A stretch of 64,000 nucleotides of DNA, from positions 1 through 64,000 of the forward strand of contig JBDHIF010000001.1 of assembly GCA_039587535.1 (NCBI GenBank), written 5' to 3'. The stretch comes from JAWLHJ01 sp039587535. Lineage in GTDB: Bacteria; Gemmatimonadota; Gemmatimonadetes; Longimicrobiales; Gaopeijiaceae. Numbering within the stretch: the stretch's first letter is position 1; each line of letters opens with the position of its first letter. Below, in pieces: positions 7,519-15,421 of the stretch. The notes under the pieces are model-generated. The model worked only from the letters and a program-made list of their open reading frames with translations, had not been told where the DNA came from and ran no database searches. A program made the translations under genes and the position numbers.

Positions 7519-8529
7519 CTACTCGGCGGTATCGCGCAGGCCGGTTCCGGTGGCCAACGACGTGACGACCTGCGGAGAAAGCCCCACCGGCACCCGAACG
7601 CCGTAGATCTCGCCCGGAGGAGTGATCTGCCTGGTGAGATGAGGATTCAGCTGCCTCAGGATCCTCACCTGGATCCCCAGTACCTCGGCGATCGTGGCGA
7701 GGCGGGTCCGCCCGGGAACGAACACCCGATCGAACAGATACGGCTCCGCCCTCGAAGCCGCGAAGCCGAAATAGACGGCGTCCTCGGCGAGGATGGTCGC
7801 CGCCACGATCCTGGGCACGTACTCGCGCGTCTCCGCCGGAAGGTGGTCGAGCACCTCCCAGTAGAGATCCTCGTCGCCCGAACGCCCCCCGGCGTGAAGT
7901 CGGAGAATCCTATGCACCCGACTGGGGCCGGCGTTGTATGCCGCTGCAGCGAGATACCACGAGCCGAAGCGCCCGTGGAGCCACTCGAGATAATCCAGGG
8001 CTGCATCCGTCGCTCTCACGGGATCGCGGCGCTCATCCACGTACTCGTCGACCCTGAGGCCGTACTCGATGGCCGTCGGGCTCATGAACTGCCACATGCC
8101 GACGGCCGACACCTGCGAGACGGCCCACGGCGACAGGCCTGATTCCATCATCGCCAGATACACCAACTCCTCGGGCATCCCCCGGGCGCGGAGCTTGTCC
8201 CTGATCATCCCGTCGTAGACTCCGGCCCGCGCCAGGACGCGCGCGAACTCTGGGCGATGCGTCGTCTGGAAGCGATCCATCCACCTCTCGACACGCTCGT
8301 TCACGTGCAAGGGCAGATCGGTCCCCACAATTCTCGCCGAGTCCTCCACGGCGACGACGGGGGACACAGAAGCGTCTCTGGAGACAGGCACGAAGTCCCA
8401 GAGGAACGGAACTATGAATAGGGGCGTCAACCACCACCCGTGGGCCGAAACCCTACGGCCCCAGGACTCCCAAACGGAGCCTGATCTATCGACACGGACA
8501 TCAAGCCCGCGAAGGTCTTCGGTAGACAT
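7519..8529 (-). CDS. Membrane-anchored lytic transglycosylase (SLT domain, LysM-like tail)
   Basis: A 336-residue protein. A membrane segment (about 33-50, WLTPLFIVPFLWDFVPVS) is followed by an SLT/MltD-like domain with catalytic Glu129 in YLAMMESGLSPWAVS, then VGMWQFMSPTA and AAAAYNAGPSRV. The last 65 residues (VPGRTRLATIAEVLGIQVRILRQLNP) look like a LysM peptidoglycan-binding motif. It should cleave murein glycan strands in the periplasm. The ATG at 8529 is chosen over an upstream in-frame codon at 8547 because AAGGAGG lies 6 nt before it. Monocistronic, convergent with aroQ. Confidence 0.88.
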   Translation of the reverse strand: MSTEDLRGLDVRVDRSGSVWESWGRRVSAHGWWLTPLFIVPFLWDFVPVSRDASVSPVVAVEDSARIVGTDLPLHVNERVERWMDRFQTTHRPEFARVLARAGVYDGMIRDKLRARGMPEELVYLAMMESGLSPWAVSQVSAVGMWQFMSPTAIEYGLRVDEYVDERRDPVRATDAALDYLEWLHGRFGSWYLAAAAYNAGPSRVHRILRLHAGGRSGDEDLYWEVLDHLPAETREYVPRIVAATILAEDAVYFGFAASRAEPYLFDRVFVPGRTRLATIAEVLGIQVRILRQLNPHLTRQITPPGEIYGVRVPVGLSPQVVTSLATGTGLRDTAE

Positions 8530-8559
8530 CGTCCACCTCCTTCTCAAGTCGCCCGGCTT

Positions 8560-8588
8560 ACCCTACCTACGAAGCCCCGCGCCGCCAA
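8560..8588 (-). promoter_or_regulatory. Candidate promoter for the lytic transglycosylase
   Basis: On the minus strand TTGGCG (8588-8583) is followed after exactly 17 nt by TAGGGT (8565-8560), 31 nt before the ATG. The -10 match is weak, so this is tentative. Confidence 0.3.
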
Positions 8589-8652
8589 GTTGCGGATCGG
8601 ACTCCGGGATGCGCCGAAGCGTCGATTGCGCGAATCTCACACGCTCATGCAA

Positions 8653-8695
8653 AGAGGTCCGGTCGACAGCGCTTTTGCCGTCGATCCGGACCTCT
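8653..8695 (-). terminator. Intrinsic terminator after rpmA
   Basis: Inverted repeat with arms agaggtccgg+tcgac (8653-8667) and gtcga+ccggacctct (8680-8684, 8686-8695): 15 bp with one bulged T and a 12-nt loop. On the minus strand the hairpin ends in CTCTTT. It is 18 nt downstream of the L27 stop. Confidence 0.7.
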
Positions 8696-8712
8696 CGTCA
8701 CGTTGTCACGAA

Positions 8713-8967
8713 CTATTCGGCGGGGTATACCGACACCACGTCGCGAGCCCGCATGCGCTCGAATCTCACCACGCCGTCCACGACGGAGAACAGCGTATCG
8801 TCCTTGCCGCGCTTCACGTTCCGCCCAGGGTGGAACCGGGTGCCCCGCTGCCGCACGAGAATCCCCCCAGCCCGCACTGGCTGGCCGCCGAACCTCTTGA
8901 CGCCCAGAAATTGCGGATTGCTGTCGCGGCCGTTGCGACTAGATCCTACGCCCTTCTTGTGAGCCAT
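8713..8967 (-). CDS. rpmA: 50S ribosomal protein L27
   Basis: 84 residues starting MAHKKGVGSSRNGRDS, the diagnostic L27 N terminus. GGILVRQRGTRFHPG and VKRGKDDTLFSVVDGVVRFE follow. L27's N-terminal tail reaches the peptidyl-transferase centre. There is no Firmicutes-type cleavable N-terminal extension: the protein begins directly with MAHKK. It is the second gene of the conserved L21-L27 operon, 32 nt behind rplU, and is followed by a strong terminator. Confidence 0.97.
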   Translation of the reverse strand: MAHKKGVGSSRNGRDSNPQFLGVKRFGGQPVRAGGILVRQRGTRFHPGRNVKRGKDDTLFSVVDGVVRFERMRARDVVSVYPAE

Positions 8968-8999
8968 GGGTTTGTCCCGTTGCCTGGGAAGACGCGCTG

Positions 9000-9317
9000 T
9001 TAGGCGAGCGCGACTTCGTCGATCCTGATCTCGGTGAAGCCTTGCCGGTGACCCTGCTTCTTACGGTACCCCTTCCGGCGCTTCCGCTTGAAGACGATCA
9101 CCTTGTCGCCTCGTCCGTGGCGGATCACCTCGGCCTTCACCGAAGCGCCTTCCACGACGGGCGTGCCCACTTGGACCTGTTCTTCCCCATCAGCGGCGAG
9201 GAGAACCTCGTCAAACGTCACCGAACTTCCGGGCTCGACGTCGAGCGAAGGGATCCGCACGCGTGCCCCGGGCTCCGCCCGGAACTGCTTGCCGCCGGTC
9301 TTGAATACTGCGTACAT
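9000..9317 (-). CDS. rplU: 50S ribosomal protein L21
   Basis: 105 residues starting MYAVFKTGGKQFR, the conserved L21 opening, with VTFDEVLLAADGE in the centre and KRKRRKGYRKKQGHRQ near the C terminus for 23S rRNA contact. L21 is an early-assembly protein. There is no strong ribosome site upstream of the ATG. A TTGACC box about 70 nt upstream suggests that transcription starts in the 159-nt gap after rng rather than only by read-through. Confidence 0.97.
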   Translation of the reverse strand: MYAVFKTGGKQFRAEPGARVRIPSLDVEPGSSVTFDEVLLAADGEEQVQVGTPVVEGASVKAEVIRHGRGDKVIVFKRKRRKGYRKKQGHRQGFTEIRIDEVALA

Positions 9318-9358
9318 AGCTACGTCTCGATTGGCTCGAAAGTTCCGTCACTAGCCTG

Positions 9359-9389
9359 ATAATGTCGGCAAGCGCCGAGTCGCGGTCAA
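9359..9389 (-). promoter_or_regulatory. Candidate promoter for rplU-rpmA
   Basis: On the minus strand TTGACC (9389-9384) and CATTAT (9364-9359) are 19 nt apart in the rng-rplU gap, giving a leader of about 35 nt. The spacing is a little long. Confidence 0.35.
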
Positions 9390-9476
9390 GGCATGTTCGG
9401 TGGTCGTGCTGTGCACGAGCCCACCCCCGTCGAACCTGGTCAGCCAGGCCCGACGCCTTCCCGCGCTCGAAGCGGC

Positions 9477-11012
9477 TCAGGCCGCCACGTACTTCTCCGT
9501 GACATCCGTCTCTGCCGGGCCGGAGAGCAGACGGAACTCGTCGAAGCGCATGAGCGGGTCGTCCCTCAGATCCAGCTGCAGCTTGGTCCGATTTCGGACC
9601 CGTCTCAAGAAGCCAGGCTCCTCCTCCATGACACGAAGGGCGACCTCGGGGTGAACCCTGACGACGATCTGCTTCTCGGACTTCGAGGCCGCCGCCCTCC
9701 TCAGGCTCCGCTCGATGCGGCGCACCACGGTGGCCGGGGTATAGACCCGGCCGGACCCGCCGCACGAGGAACAGAGGTGGGTGAGGGAGTTGAACAGCGA
9801 AGGGCGCACCCTCTGCCGGGTCATCTCAACCAGGCCGAGCCCGGAGATCTCGAACGTCTTGGTGCGAGCCCGATCTCGTCCGAGATGGGTTCGAAGCTCC
9901 TGTAGCACCTTGTCTCGATGTGCCTGGGATTCCATGTCGATGAAGTCTACGACGATGATCCCTCCCACGTCGCGCAAACGCAGCTGCTTGGCGATCTCCC
10001 GAGCCGCATCGAGGTTCGTGCGGAGGATCGTCTCCTCGGGATCCTTCTTCCCTTTTCCCGTGAACTTTCCGGTGTTCACGTCGATGGAGACCAGCGCCTC
10101 AGTGGGCTCGATGACAACATGGCCGCCGGACTTCAACGAAACCTTGCTCTGGAACGCCTGCTGGATCTCTTCCTCGATGTCGTGCTCGTCGAAGAGCGGC
10201 ACTGAACCGTCGTGGAGGTGCACCCGATCCAAAAGGTCGGGATCCACCGTCTTGACGTACTCGACCACCTCATTGTAGATGGCCTTGGAATCGATCCGGA
10301 GCGCTTCGAACTTGTCGCTGAACAGGTCCCGGATCACCCCACTGATGAGCTTGGCATCCTGATGGACCGCCGCAGGAGGCTTCTGAGATCGCGCACGATT
10401 CTGGATCTTCTGCCAACGTTCATGGAGACGATCGAATTCGCGCTTGAGGACTTGCTGCGTGACCTCCTCGCTCACGGTCCGCACGATCACCCCGCCAGCG
10501 TTCTCCGGAAGCATGTCACGAGCCATCTTGCGAAGCTTCGCTCGCTGATCTCGCCCCTCGATCTTCCGGCTCACGCCCACATGGGTGGAGAACGGCATGT
10601 AGACCAGAAAGCGCCCCGGAAGAGAGACCTGCGCCGTCAGGCGCGGGCCCTTCGTGCTGATGGGCTCCTTCGTCACCTGGACGAGGATCTGCTGCCCCTT
10701 CTGGAGGCTTTCCTGAATCGGCGGGTACTTGCGGTTTCTGCGCCCCCGCCCCCGGCCATTCCCGTTGTCGTCGTCGTCGTCCTCGTCATAGTTGAGGTCC
10801 GACACGTGGAGGAATCCGGCCTTCTCGGTTCCGATGTCGACGAAGGCGGCCTGGATGCCGGGGAGGACAGCCTCGACCCGCCCCAGGAATATGTCGCCTA
10901 CGACCCGATTCTGATCGGGTCGGTCGAACATGATCTCCACCAGCTCATTGTCTTCGAGCAACGCCACCCAGGATTCCTCGGGTGTTGCGCTCACGAGGAT
11001 TTCTCTCCTCAA
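9477..11012 (-). CDS. rng: Ribonuclease G (RNase E/G family)
   Basis: A 511-residue protein, RNase G-sized and without the RNase E scaffold tail. Order: an S1-like RNA-binding domain (about 35-130), a 5'-sensor/RNase H-like region, and the DNase I-like catalytic part with the metal-binding Asp in SIDVNTGKFTG and the second Asp in VVDFIDM. The Zn-link CSSCGGSG follows, then a small C-terminal domain. It processes rRNA ends and decays mRNA. The S1 domain carries an Asp-run then Arg/Gly insert at about residues 75-95 (DEDDDDDNGNGRGRGRRNRK), probably a disordered loop. It sits upstream of rplU-rpmA, a common arrangement. Confidence 0.93.
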   Translation of the reverse strand: MRREILVSATPEESWVALLEDNELVEIMFDRPDQNRVVGDIFLGRVEAVLPGIQAAFVDIGTEKAGFLHVSDLNYDEDDDDDNGNGRGRGRRNRKYPPIQESLQKGQQILVQVTKEPISTKGPRLTAQVSLPGRFLVYMPFSTHVGVSRKIEGRDQRAKLRKMARDMLPENAGGVIVRTVSEEVTQQVLKREFDRLHERWQKIQNRARSQKPPAAVHQDAKLISGVIRDLFSDKFEALRIDSKAIYNEVVEYVKTVDPDLLDRVHLHDGSVPLFDEHDIEEEIQQAFQSKVSLKSGGHVVIEPTEALVSIDVNTGKFTGKGKKDPEETILRTNLDAAREIAKQLRLRDVGGIIVVDFIDMESQAHRDKVLQELRTHLGRDRARTKTFEISGLGLVEMTRQRVRPSLFNSLTHLCSSCGGSGRVYTPATVVRRIERSLRRAAASKSEKQIVVRVHPEVALRVMEEEPGFLRRVRNRTKLQLDLRDDPLMRFDEFRLLSGPAETDVTEKYVAA

Positions 11013-11077
11013 ACTTGCGCTCCGATGTTGTGCCCAGTGAGTCGTTCACCCTCGACGATGCTCCGCGCGTCCCTGAT

Positions 11078-11105
11078 CCGCCGACCACCGGGTGTGGTCG
11101 GGCGG
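11078..11105. terminator. Stem-loop in the gap between the acyl-CoA dehydrogenase and rng
   Basis: Arms ccgccgaccac (11078-11088) and gtggtcgggcgg (11094-11105) pair over 11 bp with one bulge around a 5-nt loop. It lies in the 194-nt gap after the dehydrogenase stop. No T tract follows on the minus strand, so it is a terminator or RNA-stability element at best. I see no gene in the gap. Confidence 0.45.
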
Positions 11106-11206
11106 CGAATCAGGCGACCGCTGAGCCTTCGACGGAGTCGGGTCGGCGGCGGCGCGTCTTCCCACGGATTCGGGACAGGACGCGACGTCGCCATGCGACT
11201 CGACCT

Positions 11207-12472
11207 CTAGGCTGTGGCTCCGGCCCGTTCTCGGGTCGGTGTGTGCTGTGACTGGAGGGGATCCGCCAGGACCTCTGCCAAGACGTGACGAGCGATCACA
11301 AGCTTCTGCACCTCGCTCGTACCCTCTCCAATCTCACAGATCTTGGCGTCGCGCATCATACGCTCCACCGGATAGTCGCTCGTGTAACCGGCTCCACCCA
11401 TCACCTGGATGGCGCCGAGGGTCGCGCGCATGGCTAGCTCAGAGCAGTAGAGCTTCGCCATCGCGGCTTCTTTCGAAAACGGCGCGCCCTGATCCTTGAG
11501 CCACGCCGCGTGATACGTCAGATGCTTCCCGGCCTCGATCTCGGTAGCGAGATCGGAGAGCCGGAACTGAACCTGCTGGAAATCCCAGACCTTCTTGCCG
11601 AACTGCTCTCGCTCGTTCACATATCGGACCGCCGATTCGAACGCCCCCTCAGCGAGCCCGAGAGACAGCCCGGCGACACCGATGCGCCCGGCATCGAGCG
11701 TCTTCATGAAGTTGATGAACCCCATCCCCTCCTTTCCGAGCCGCTGGCCTTCGGGGACATACACGTCCTCGAGGAGCAGCTCGCGAGTGTCGGAGGCGCG
11801 CCAACCCATCTTGTCCTCCTTCTCTCCGGCGGTGAGGCCCTCGCTGAACGGCAAGGTCCCATCGTGTCCGAAGCCGATACGCTCAGCCTCGTCCAAATCG
11901 ACGGTGGGCTTGCACGCGATGAAGCTCGAGATCCCCCGAGCGCCCGCGTCCGGATCGGTGACCGCGGTGACCACGAAGATCTCACCCACACCCGCGTGGG
12001 TGATAAAGATTTTCGACCCGTTGATGCGGTAGCCATCTCCTTCCGGCACCGCGCGTGTCCGGGTTCCGGAGGCGTCCGATCCGGCACCGGGCTCGGTCAA
12101 GCCGAACCCGCCGAGCACCTTCCCGCTCGCCAGCGGCGGAATGAAACGCTCCTTTTGAGCATCGGTGCCGAACGCGAGAATGGGCGAAAGGCCCAGCGTC
12201 GTGTGCGCCGAAACCGTGATGGAATGGCTTGCGTCGAACTTGGCCAACTCCTCCACCACCAGGATGTAGCTCAAGTAGTCCCGACCCATCCCCCCGAGCT
12301 CCCGGGGCACCGGAACACCGAGGAGGCCCAACTCACCCATGGCCTTCACGTTCTCCCAGGGGAACGTGCAGGCCTCGTCGAGGTCCTTCGCGACAGGTGC
12401 GATGGCCTCCCGGGCGAAGTCCGCCACCCGCTCCCTGAGCTTCACGTGCTCCTCGGTCAGATATCGATCCAT
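11207..12472 (-). CDS. Acyl-CoA dehydrogenase (short-chain/butyryl-CoA type)
   Basis: A 421-residue flavoprotein of the acyl-CoA dehydrogenase family: N-terminal helical domain, FAD-binding FGLTEPGAGSDASG in the middle, and a C-terminal helical domain ending YTSDYPVERMMRDAKI then EIGEGTSEVQKLVIARHV. The Glu of GEGTSE sits at the SCAD/MCAD catalytic-base position. Isovaleryl-CoA dehydrogenases have Gly/Ala there and use another Glu, so this is more likely butyryl- or 2-methylbutyryl-CoA dehydrogenase. It oxidises acyl-CoA to trans-2-enoyl-CoA with electrons passed to ETF. It starts 3 nt after recQ on the same strand. Confidence 0.92.
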   Translation of the reverse strand: MDRYLTEEHVKLRERVADFAREAIAPVAKDLDEACTFPWENVKAMGELGLLGVPVPRELGGMGRDYLSYILVVEELAKFDASHSITVSAHTTLGLSPILAFGTDAQKERFIPPLASGKVLGGFGLTEPGAGSDASGTRTRAVPEGDGYRINGSKIFITHAGVGEIFVVTAVTDPDAGARGISSFIACKPTVDLDEAERIGFGHDGTLPFSEGLTAGEKEDKMGWRASDTRELLLEDVYVPEGQRLGKEGMGFINFMKTLDAGRIGVAGLSLGLAEGAFESAVRYVNEREQFGKKVWDFQQVQFRLSDLATEIEAGKHLTYHAAWLKDQGAPFSKEAAMAKLYCSELAMRATLGAIQVMGGAGYTSDYPVERMMRDAKICEIGEGTSEVQKLVIARHVLAEVLADPLQSQHTPTRERAGATA

Positions 12473-12475
12473 AGT

Positions 12476-13951
12476 CTACAAAGCCGCTCGAATTCGAATG
12501 GAAAGGGCTCTTTGGCAACGGTCACACTTCCCGCAGCCGTCCGACACATGCTCTCCAAAGTAACGAAGGAGGGCCCTTCGGCGGCAGCCGCGAGCCGCGG
12601 CGAACCTCCTCACGGCCCGCAACTTCGTGAGAACCGTGCGCCGTCGGGCCAGAAGCGGGGCCGGATTCATGCGATGGTTCACATATCGCCAGCGCCGTCG
12701 GGACGAAGCCGACCAGGGGTCGTCTTCACAGACACTGCGGGGCGTACCCGACGGGGCCACCGCCCCGAGCCGTTCGAGGGCTTCCGCGATGACCTCTGCG
12801 TCCTCGCCGCCCGATAGCTCTTCGACGCCGAACCCGTGGTGTGCACCGTGACGCTTTAACCGACCGAGGGTCCGGAGCGCAGCACGGAGGGCGGACCGCG
12901 GAGGGTGTGCCCGCTCTGCCAGGCGGCGCATCGTCCGGAGATCGGACTTCGCGTAAAACGCGACGCAAATTGCGTCCAGGCCGTCTCGACCCGCCCGACC
13001 CGCCTCCTGGTAGTAGGCCTCCAGAGTCGACGGAAGCGCGAAGTGCACCACGGTCCGTACGTCGGCCTTGTCGATGCCCATGCCAAAGGCGTTCGTCGCC
13101 ACAACCACGCGGCAGCGATCGTTCATGAAGCTCGACTGAACCGCCGTCCGCGCGGCCCCCGACAGCCCGGCGTGGTACGCTCCAGCCGCCATCCCGGAGG
13201 CGGCCAACCGGTCTCGCACTGATTCCACGGTTCCCCGCGTGGGTGCGTAGACGATGGCCGGCCCCGGTCGCTTGTTGAGCAGCTGGTGGATGGCCCTAAC
13301 GCGCCCCACGGAGCCGTCGGCCCGAGCGACCACCCACGACAGATTTGGCCGGTCGAAAGATCGCACCACTACCTGGGGATTCCTCAGCCGTAGGTTCTCC
13401 TCGATGTCCGCTCGCACCTCCGGCGTAGCTGTGGCCGTGAGCGCCAGTATCGGGCACTGGACGAGGTCGCGGAGGGCTCCGATACGGCGGTAAGACGGGC
13501 GAAACTCGTGACCCCACTCACTGATGCAGTGGGCTTCGTCCACCGCCAGGAGCCGCACGTCGAGATTGCGGAGTTCTTGCCTGAATCCGGGTAGCTCGAG
13601 CCGTTCGGGCGCGACGAACAGGATGTTCAGCCTCCCTTCACGGGCTCGCCGGAGAACCGACCGCTTCTGGGCCGCTGACAGCGTGGCGCTCAAGTAGCCG
13701 CCACGCAGGCCCCCGGCCGCCGCCCGCCGCAGCTGGTCTTGCATGAGGGACACCAGAGGGGTGATGACGAGCGTCAAGCCGCTGGAGGCATGGGCCGGGA
13801 TCTGGTAGCACACGCTCTTGCCGCCGCCGGTCGGGAGCACTCCGAGGGCGTCCTGGCCGGACATCACGGCCTCGACCAGCTCCTCCTGCCCCGGCCTGAA
13901 CTCGGGATAGCCGAAGTGGCGCCTCAGAAGCGCCCGAGGATTCTCCGCCAT
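12476..13951 (-). CDS. recQ: ATP-dependent DNA helicase RecQ (short form)
   Basis: A 491-residue superfamily 2 helicase: HFGYPEFRPGQ start, Walker A LPTGGGKS (39-46), DEAH box (DEAHCISEWGHEFRPSY), TATATP, and motif VI (QEAGRAGRDG). The RecQ zinc module ends in GCGKCDRCQ near the C terminus, with the first Cys in RGCRRRALLRYFGE. The protein stops right after the zinc site, so the winged-helix and HRDC domains of E. coli RecQ are missing. It unwinds recombination and repair intermediates 3' to 5'. Its place between lipid-degradation genes is odd; spacing is 3 nt to the dehydrogenase downstream and 73 nt from the small membrane gene upstream. Confidence 0.92.
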   Translation of the reverse strand: MAENPRALLRRHFGYPEFRPGQEELVEAVMSGQDALGVLPTGGGKSVCYQIPAHASSGLTLVITPLVSLMQDQLRRAAAGGLRGGYLSATLSAAQKRSVLRRAREGRLNILFVAPERLELPGFRQELRNLDVRLLAVDEAHCISEWGHEFRPSYRRIGALRDLVQCPILALTATATPEVRADIEENLRLRNPQVVVRSFDRPNLSWVVARADGSVGRVRAIHQLLNKRPGPAIVYAPTRGTVESVRDRLAASGMAAGAYHAGLSGAARTAVQSSFMNDRCRVVVATNAFGMGIDKADVRTVVHFALPSTLEAYYQEAGRAGRDGLDAICVAFYAKSDLRTMRRLAERAHPPRSALRAALRTLGRLKRHGAHHGFGVEELSGGEDAEVIAEALERLGAVAPSGTPRSVCEDDPWSASSRRRWRYVNHRMNPAPLLARRRTVLTKLRAVRRFAAARGCRRRALLRYFGEHVSDGCGKCDRCQRALSIRIRAAL

Positions 13952-14024
13952 GCATCACTTTGGCGGCGAGCGACCGGGTGGAGGATGGGATGCTGAGACT
14001 GACGCGGGGGCCAACGGGCGTGGC

Positions 14025-14252
14025 TCACCTCCCGGTGGGGGATTCCTCGGTATCCACGTCTTCCCGCTCTCGTCCACCGGGAAGGAACCGGAGAAGCATG
14101 CCCGTCACGAGCACGGCCGTGGCCGCCCAGGTCATCCAAGTCTGGTCAGTCGCCATCCCCACGACTGCCAGGACTGCGCCCAGTGTGAAGAGCCGGACCT
14201 TCCACTCCAGGTAGCGGCCGGCCCGGCGTGATCGGTCGAAGAACAAGCCCAT
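14025..14252 (-). CDS. Small two-TM membrane protein of unknown function
   Basis: 75 residues. A positively charged start (MGLFFDRSRRAGRYLEWKVR) is followed by two membrane helices (about 21-34 and 39-57) with a short turn (TDQTW) between them, and a polar tail rich in Glu. I do not recognise the family. It starts 9 nt after the enoyl-CoA hydratase stop on the same strand, so it is probably translated from the acyl-CoA operon. No function can be assigned. The overlapping plus-strand frames lack such a hydrophobic pattern, which favours this one. Confidence 0.6.
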   Translation of the reverse strand: MGLFFDRSRRAGRYLEWKVRLFTLGAVLAVVGMATDQTWMTWAATAVLVTGMLLRFLPGGREREDVDTEESPTGR

Positions 14253-14261
14253 ACTCGCCGG

Positions 14262-15032
14262 TCACCGAGACGAGCGGTCGAGGAACCGGCGGACCCCCGA
14301 CCGGCACTCGTCGGACATCCTGGCCTCGACGTTGACCTGGGCTCCGCGCTCGATGCCGTCGTCGAACGAGAGGCCGTCCAGGTCGTACAAGAGGCGCTTC
14401 GTCAGCGCCACCGCGCCTGGAGGGCGTTTCGCAAGCCCATCGAGGTACGCCCGGGCCTCCGCCTCGAACGTCTCCGAAGCGAAGACCTGGGTCACCAGCC
14501 CGAGGCGCTCGGCCTCGGCCGCGCCCACCCGGGCGCCGTTCACTACCAGGTCGAACGCCTTTCCCTCCACGACCTTACGCCGAAGAATCGCCATGACCAT
14601 GGCAGGTACGAAGCCGAGGTGCACCTCGGGATATCCGAACTCGGCGCCCTCATCGGCGAGGACGACGTCACACGCCGAGGCCAGCCCACAACCGCCGGCA
14701 AGAGCCCTACCACGCACCACCGCTGCCACCGGGCAGCGGAGGGCACGGATTTTCGTGAACAGGGCACCCAGCGACCGGGCGTCCTCGAGGTTCTCCTCCG
14801 ACGAGAGCGTCGCGATGCGCTCGAGCTCCGCAAGGTCGGCACCGGAGCAGAAATCCTTCCCCGCGCCGGCAATGGCGACGACGCGTACCGACACGTCGGC
14901 GTCCGCCCGGTCCAACGACTCCTTCAATGCCGCAACCAGGTCGCCGTTGAGGGCGTTCCGTTTGTCCGGGCGGTTGAGCGTGAGCGTCGCGACGCCATCC
15001 TCGACGCCGTAGCGCAGGACAGGCTCACTCAC
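14262..15032 (-). CDS. Enoyl-CoA hydratase/isomerase family protein (methylglutaconyl-CoA hydratase-like)
   Basis: About 256 residues of crotonase fold: ALNGDLVAAL, the first oxyanion segment CSGADLAEL, then RALAGGCGLASACD, FGYPEVHLGFVPA and KRLLYDL. The first classical Glu is replaced by Gly in GGCGLA, while the Glu of YPEVHLGF is kept. Crotonases with this pattern often sit beside carboxyltransferase and AtuA genes, which suggests hydration of a branched glutaconyl-CoA, but this is inference from context. Start chosen: GTG at 15032, whose GTGA overlaps the upstream stop by 4 nt; a longer reading back to 15059 would run into the AtuA-like gene. Confidence 0.85.
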   Translation of the reverse strand: MSEPVLRYGVEDGVATLTLNRPDKRNALNGDLVAALKESLDRADADVSVRVVAIAGAGKDFCSGADLAELERIATLSSEENLEDARSLGALFTKIRALRCPVAAVVRGRALAGGCGLASACDVVLADEGAEFGYPEVHLGFVPAMVMAILRRKVVEGKAFDLVVNGARVGAAEAERLGLVTQVFASETFEAEARAYLDGLAKRPPGAVALTKRLLYDLDGLSFDDGIERGAQVNVEARMSDECRSGVRRFLDRSSR

Positions 15033-15421
15033 ACGTAGGCTCCAGCCTTCGGGCTCCAACCCTCCGGGACGCGGCCGCGGCCCCGGACGGCCTCAGCCAC
15101 AGTGTCGGGGGCCTCGATCTCCATCCGGAGCAACGCGGTGCTGAAGACCTTCCCCTGGGCGTCGTTCATGAGTGACATGGTGCCGCCGCCGCCCAGCGCC
15201 CCGTGGAGAAGGAAATTGAGCGCGTGAAGGTTCGGGAGCTCGAACCGCTCGACCTCGCCTTTGACCATCGATCCGAAGAACGCCTTCACACGCTCCGGGG
15301 TCACCTGCTCCACGAGGAGCGGGTAGTGCTCCGGGTCGTACGCGATAAGCCCGACGTTGGCTGTATCGCCTTTGTCGCCGGAGCGCGCGTGGGCTAGGTG
15401 CACCAGCTGAATGCGGCTCAT
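15029..15421 (-). CDS. AtuA-like C-terminal domain protein (separate gene)
   Basis: 130 residues beginning MSRIQLVHLAHARSGDKGDT. The HARSGDKGDTANVGLI motif is typical of the small domain found at the end of AtuA proteins; it is followed by LPNLHALNFLLHGALGGGGTMSL. In Pseudomonas AtuA this domain is fused behind the large AtuA domain; here it is its own gene, whose ATG overlaps the stop of the large domain by 4 nt (ATGA), so the two are surely made together. The biochemical role of AtuA in terpene/leucine degradation is unresolved. An upstream extension of the frame to 15790 is only a shadow of the AtuA gene. Confidence 0.85.
   Translation of the reverse strand: MSRIQLVHLAHARSGDKGDTANVGLIAYDPEHYPLLVEQVTPERVKAFFGSMVKGEVERFELPNLHALNFLLHGALGGGGTMSLMNDAQGKVFSTALLRMEIEAPDTVAEAVRGRGRVPEGWSPKAGAYV

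Noticed and set aside
11009..11194. Small minus-strand frame (61 codons) just upstream of rng
   Set aside because: Arg/Pro-rich low-complexity peptide containing the stem-loop, overlapping the rng start; no ribosome site or homologue recognised.
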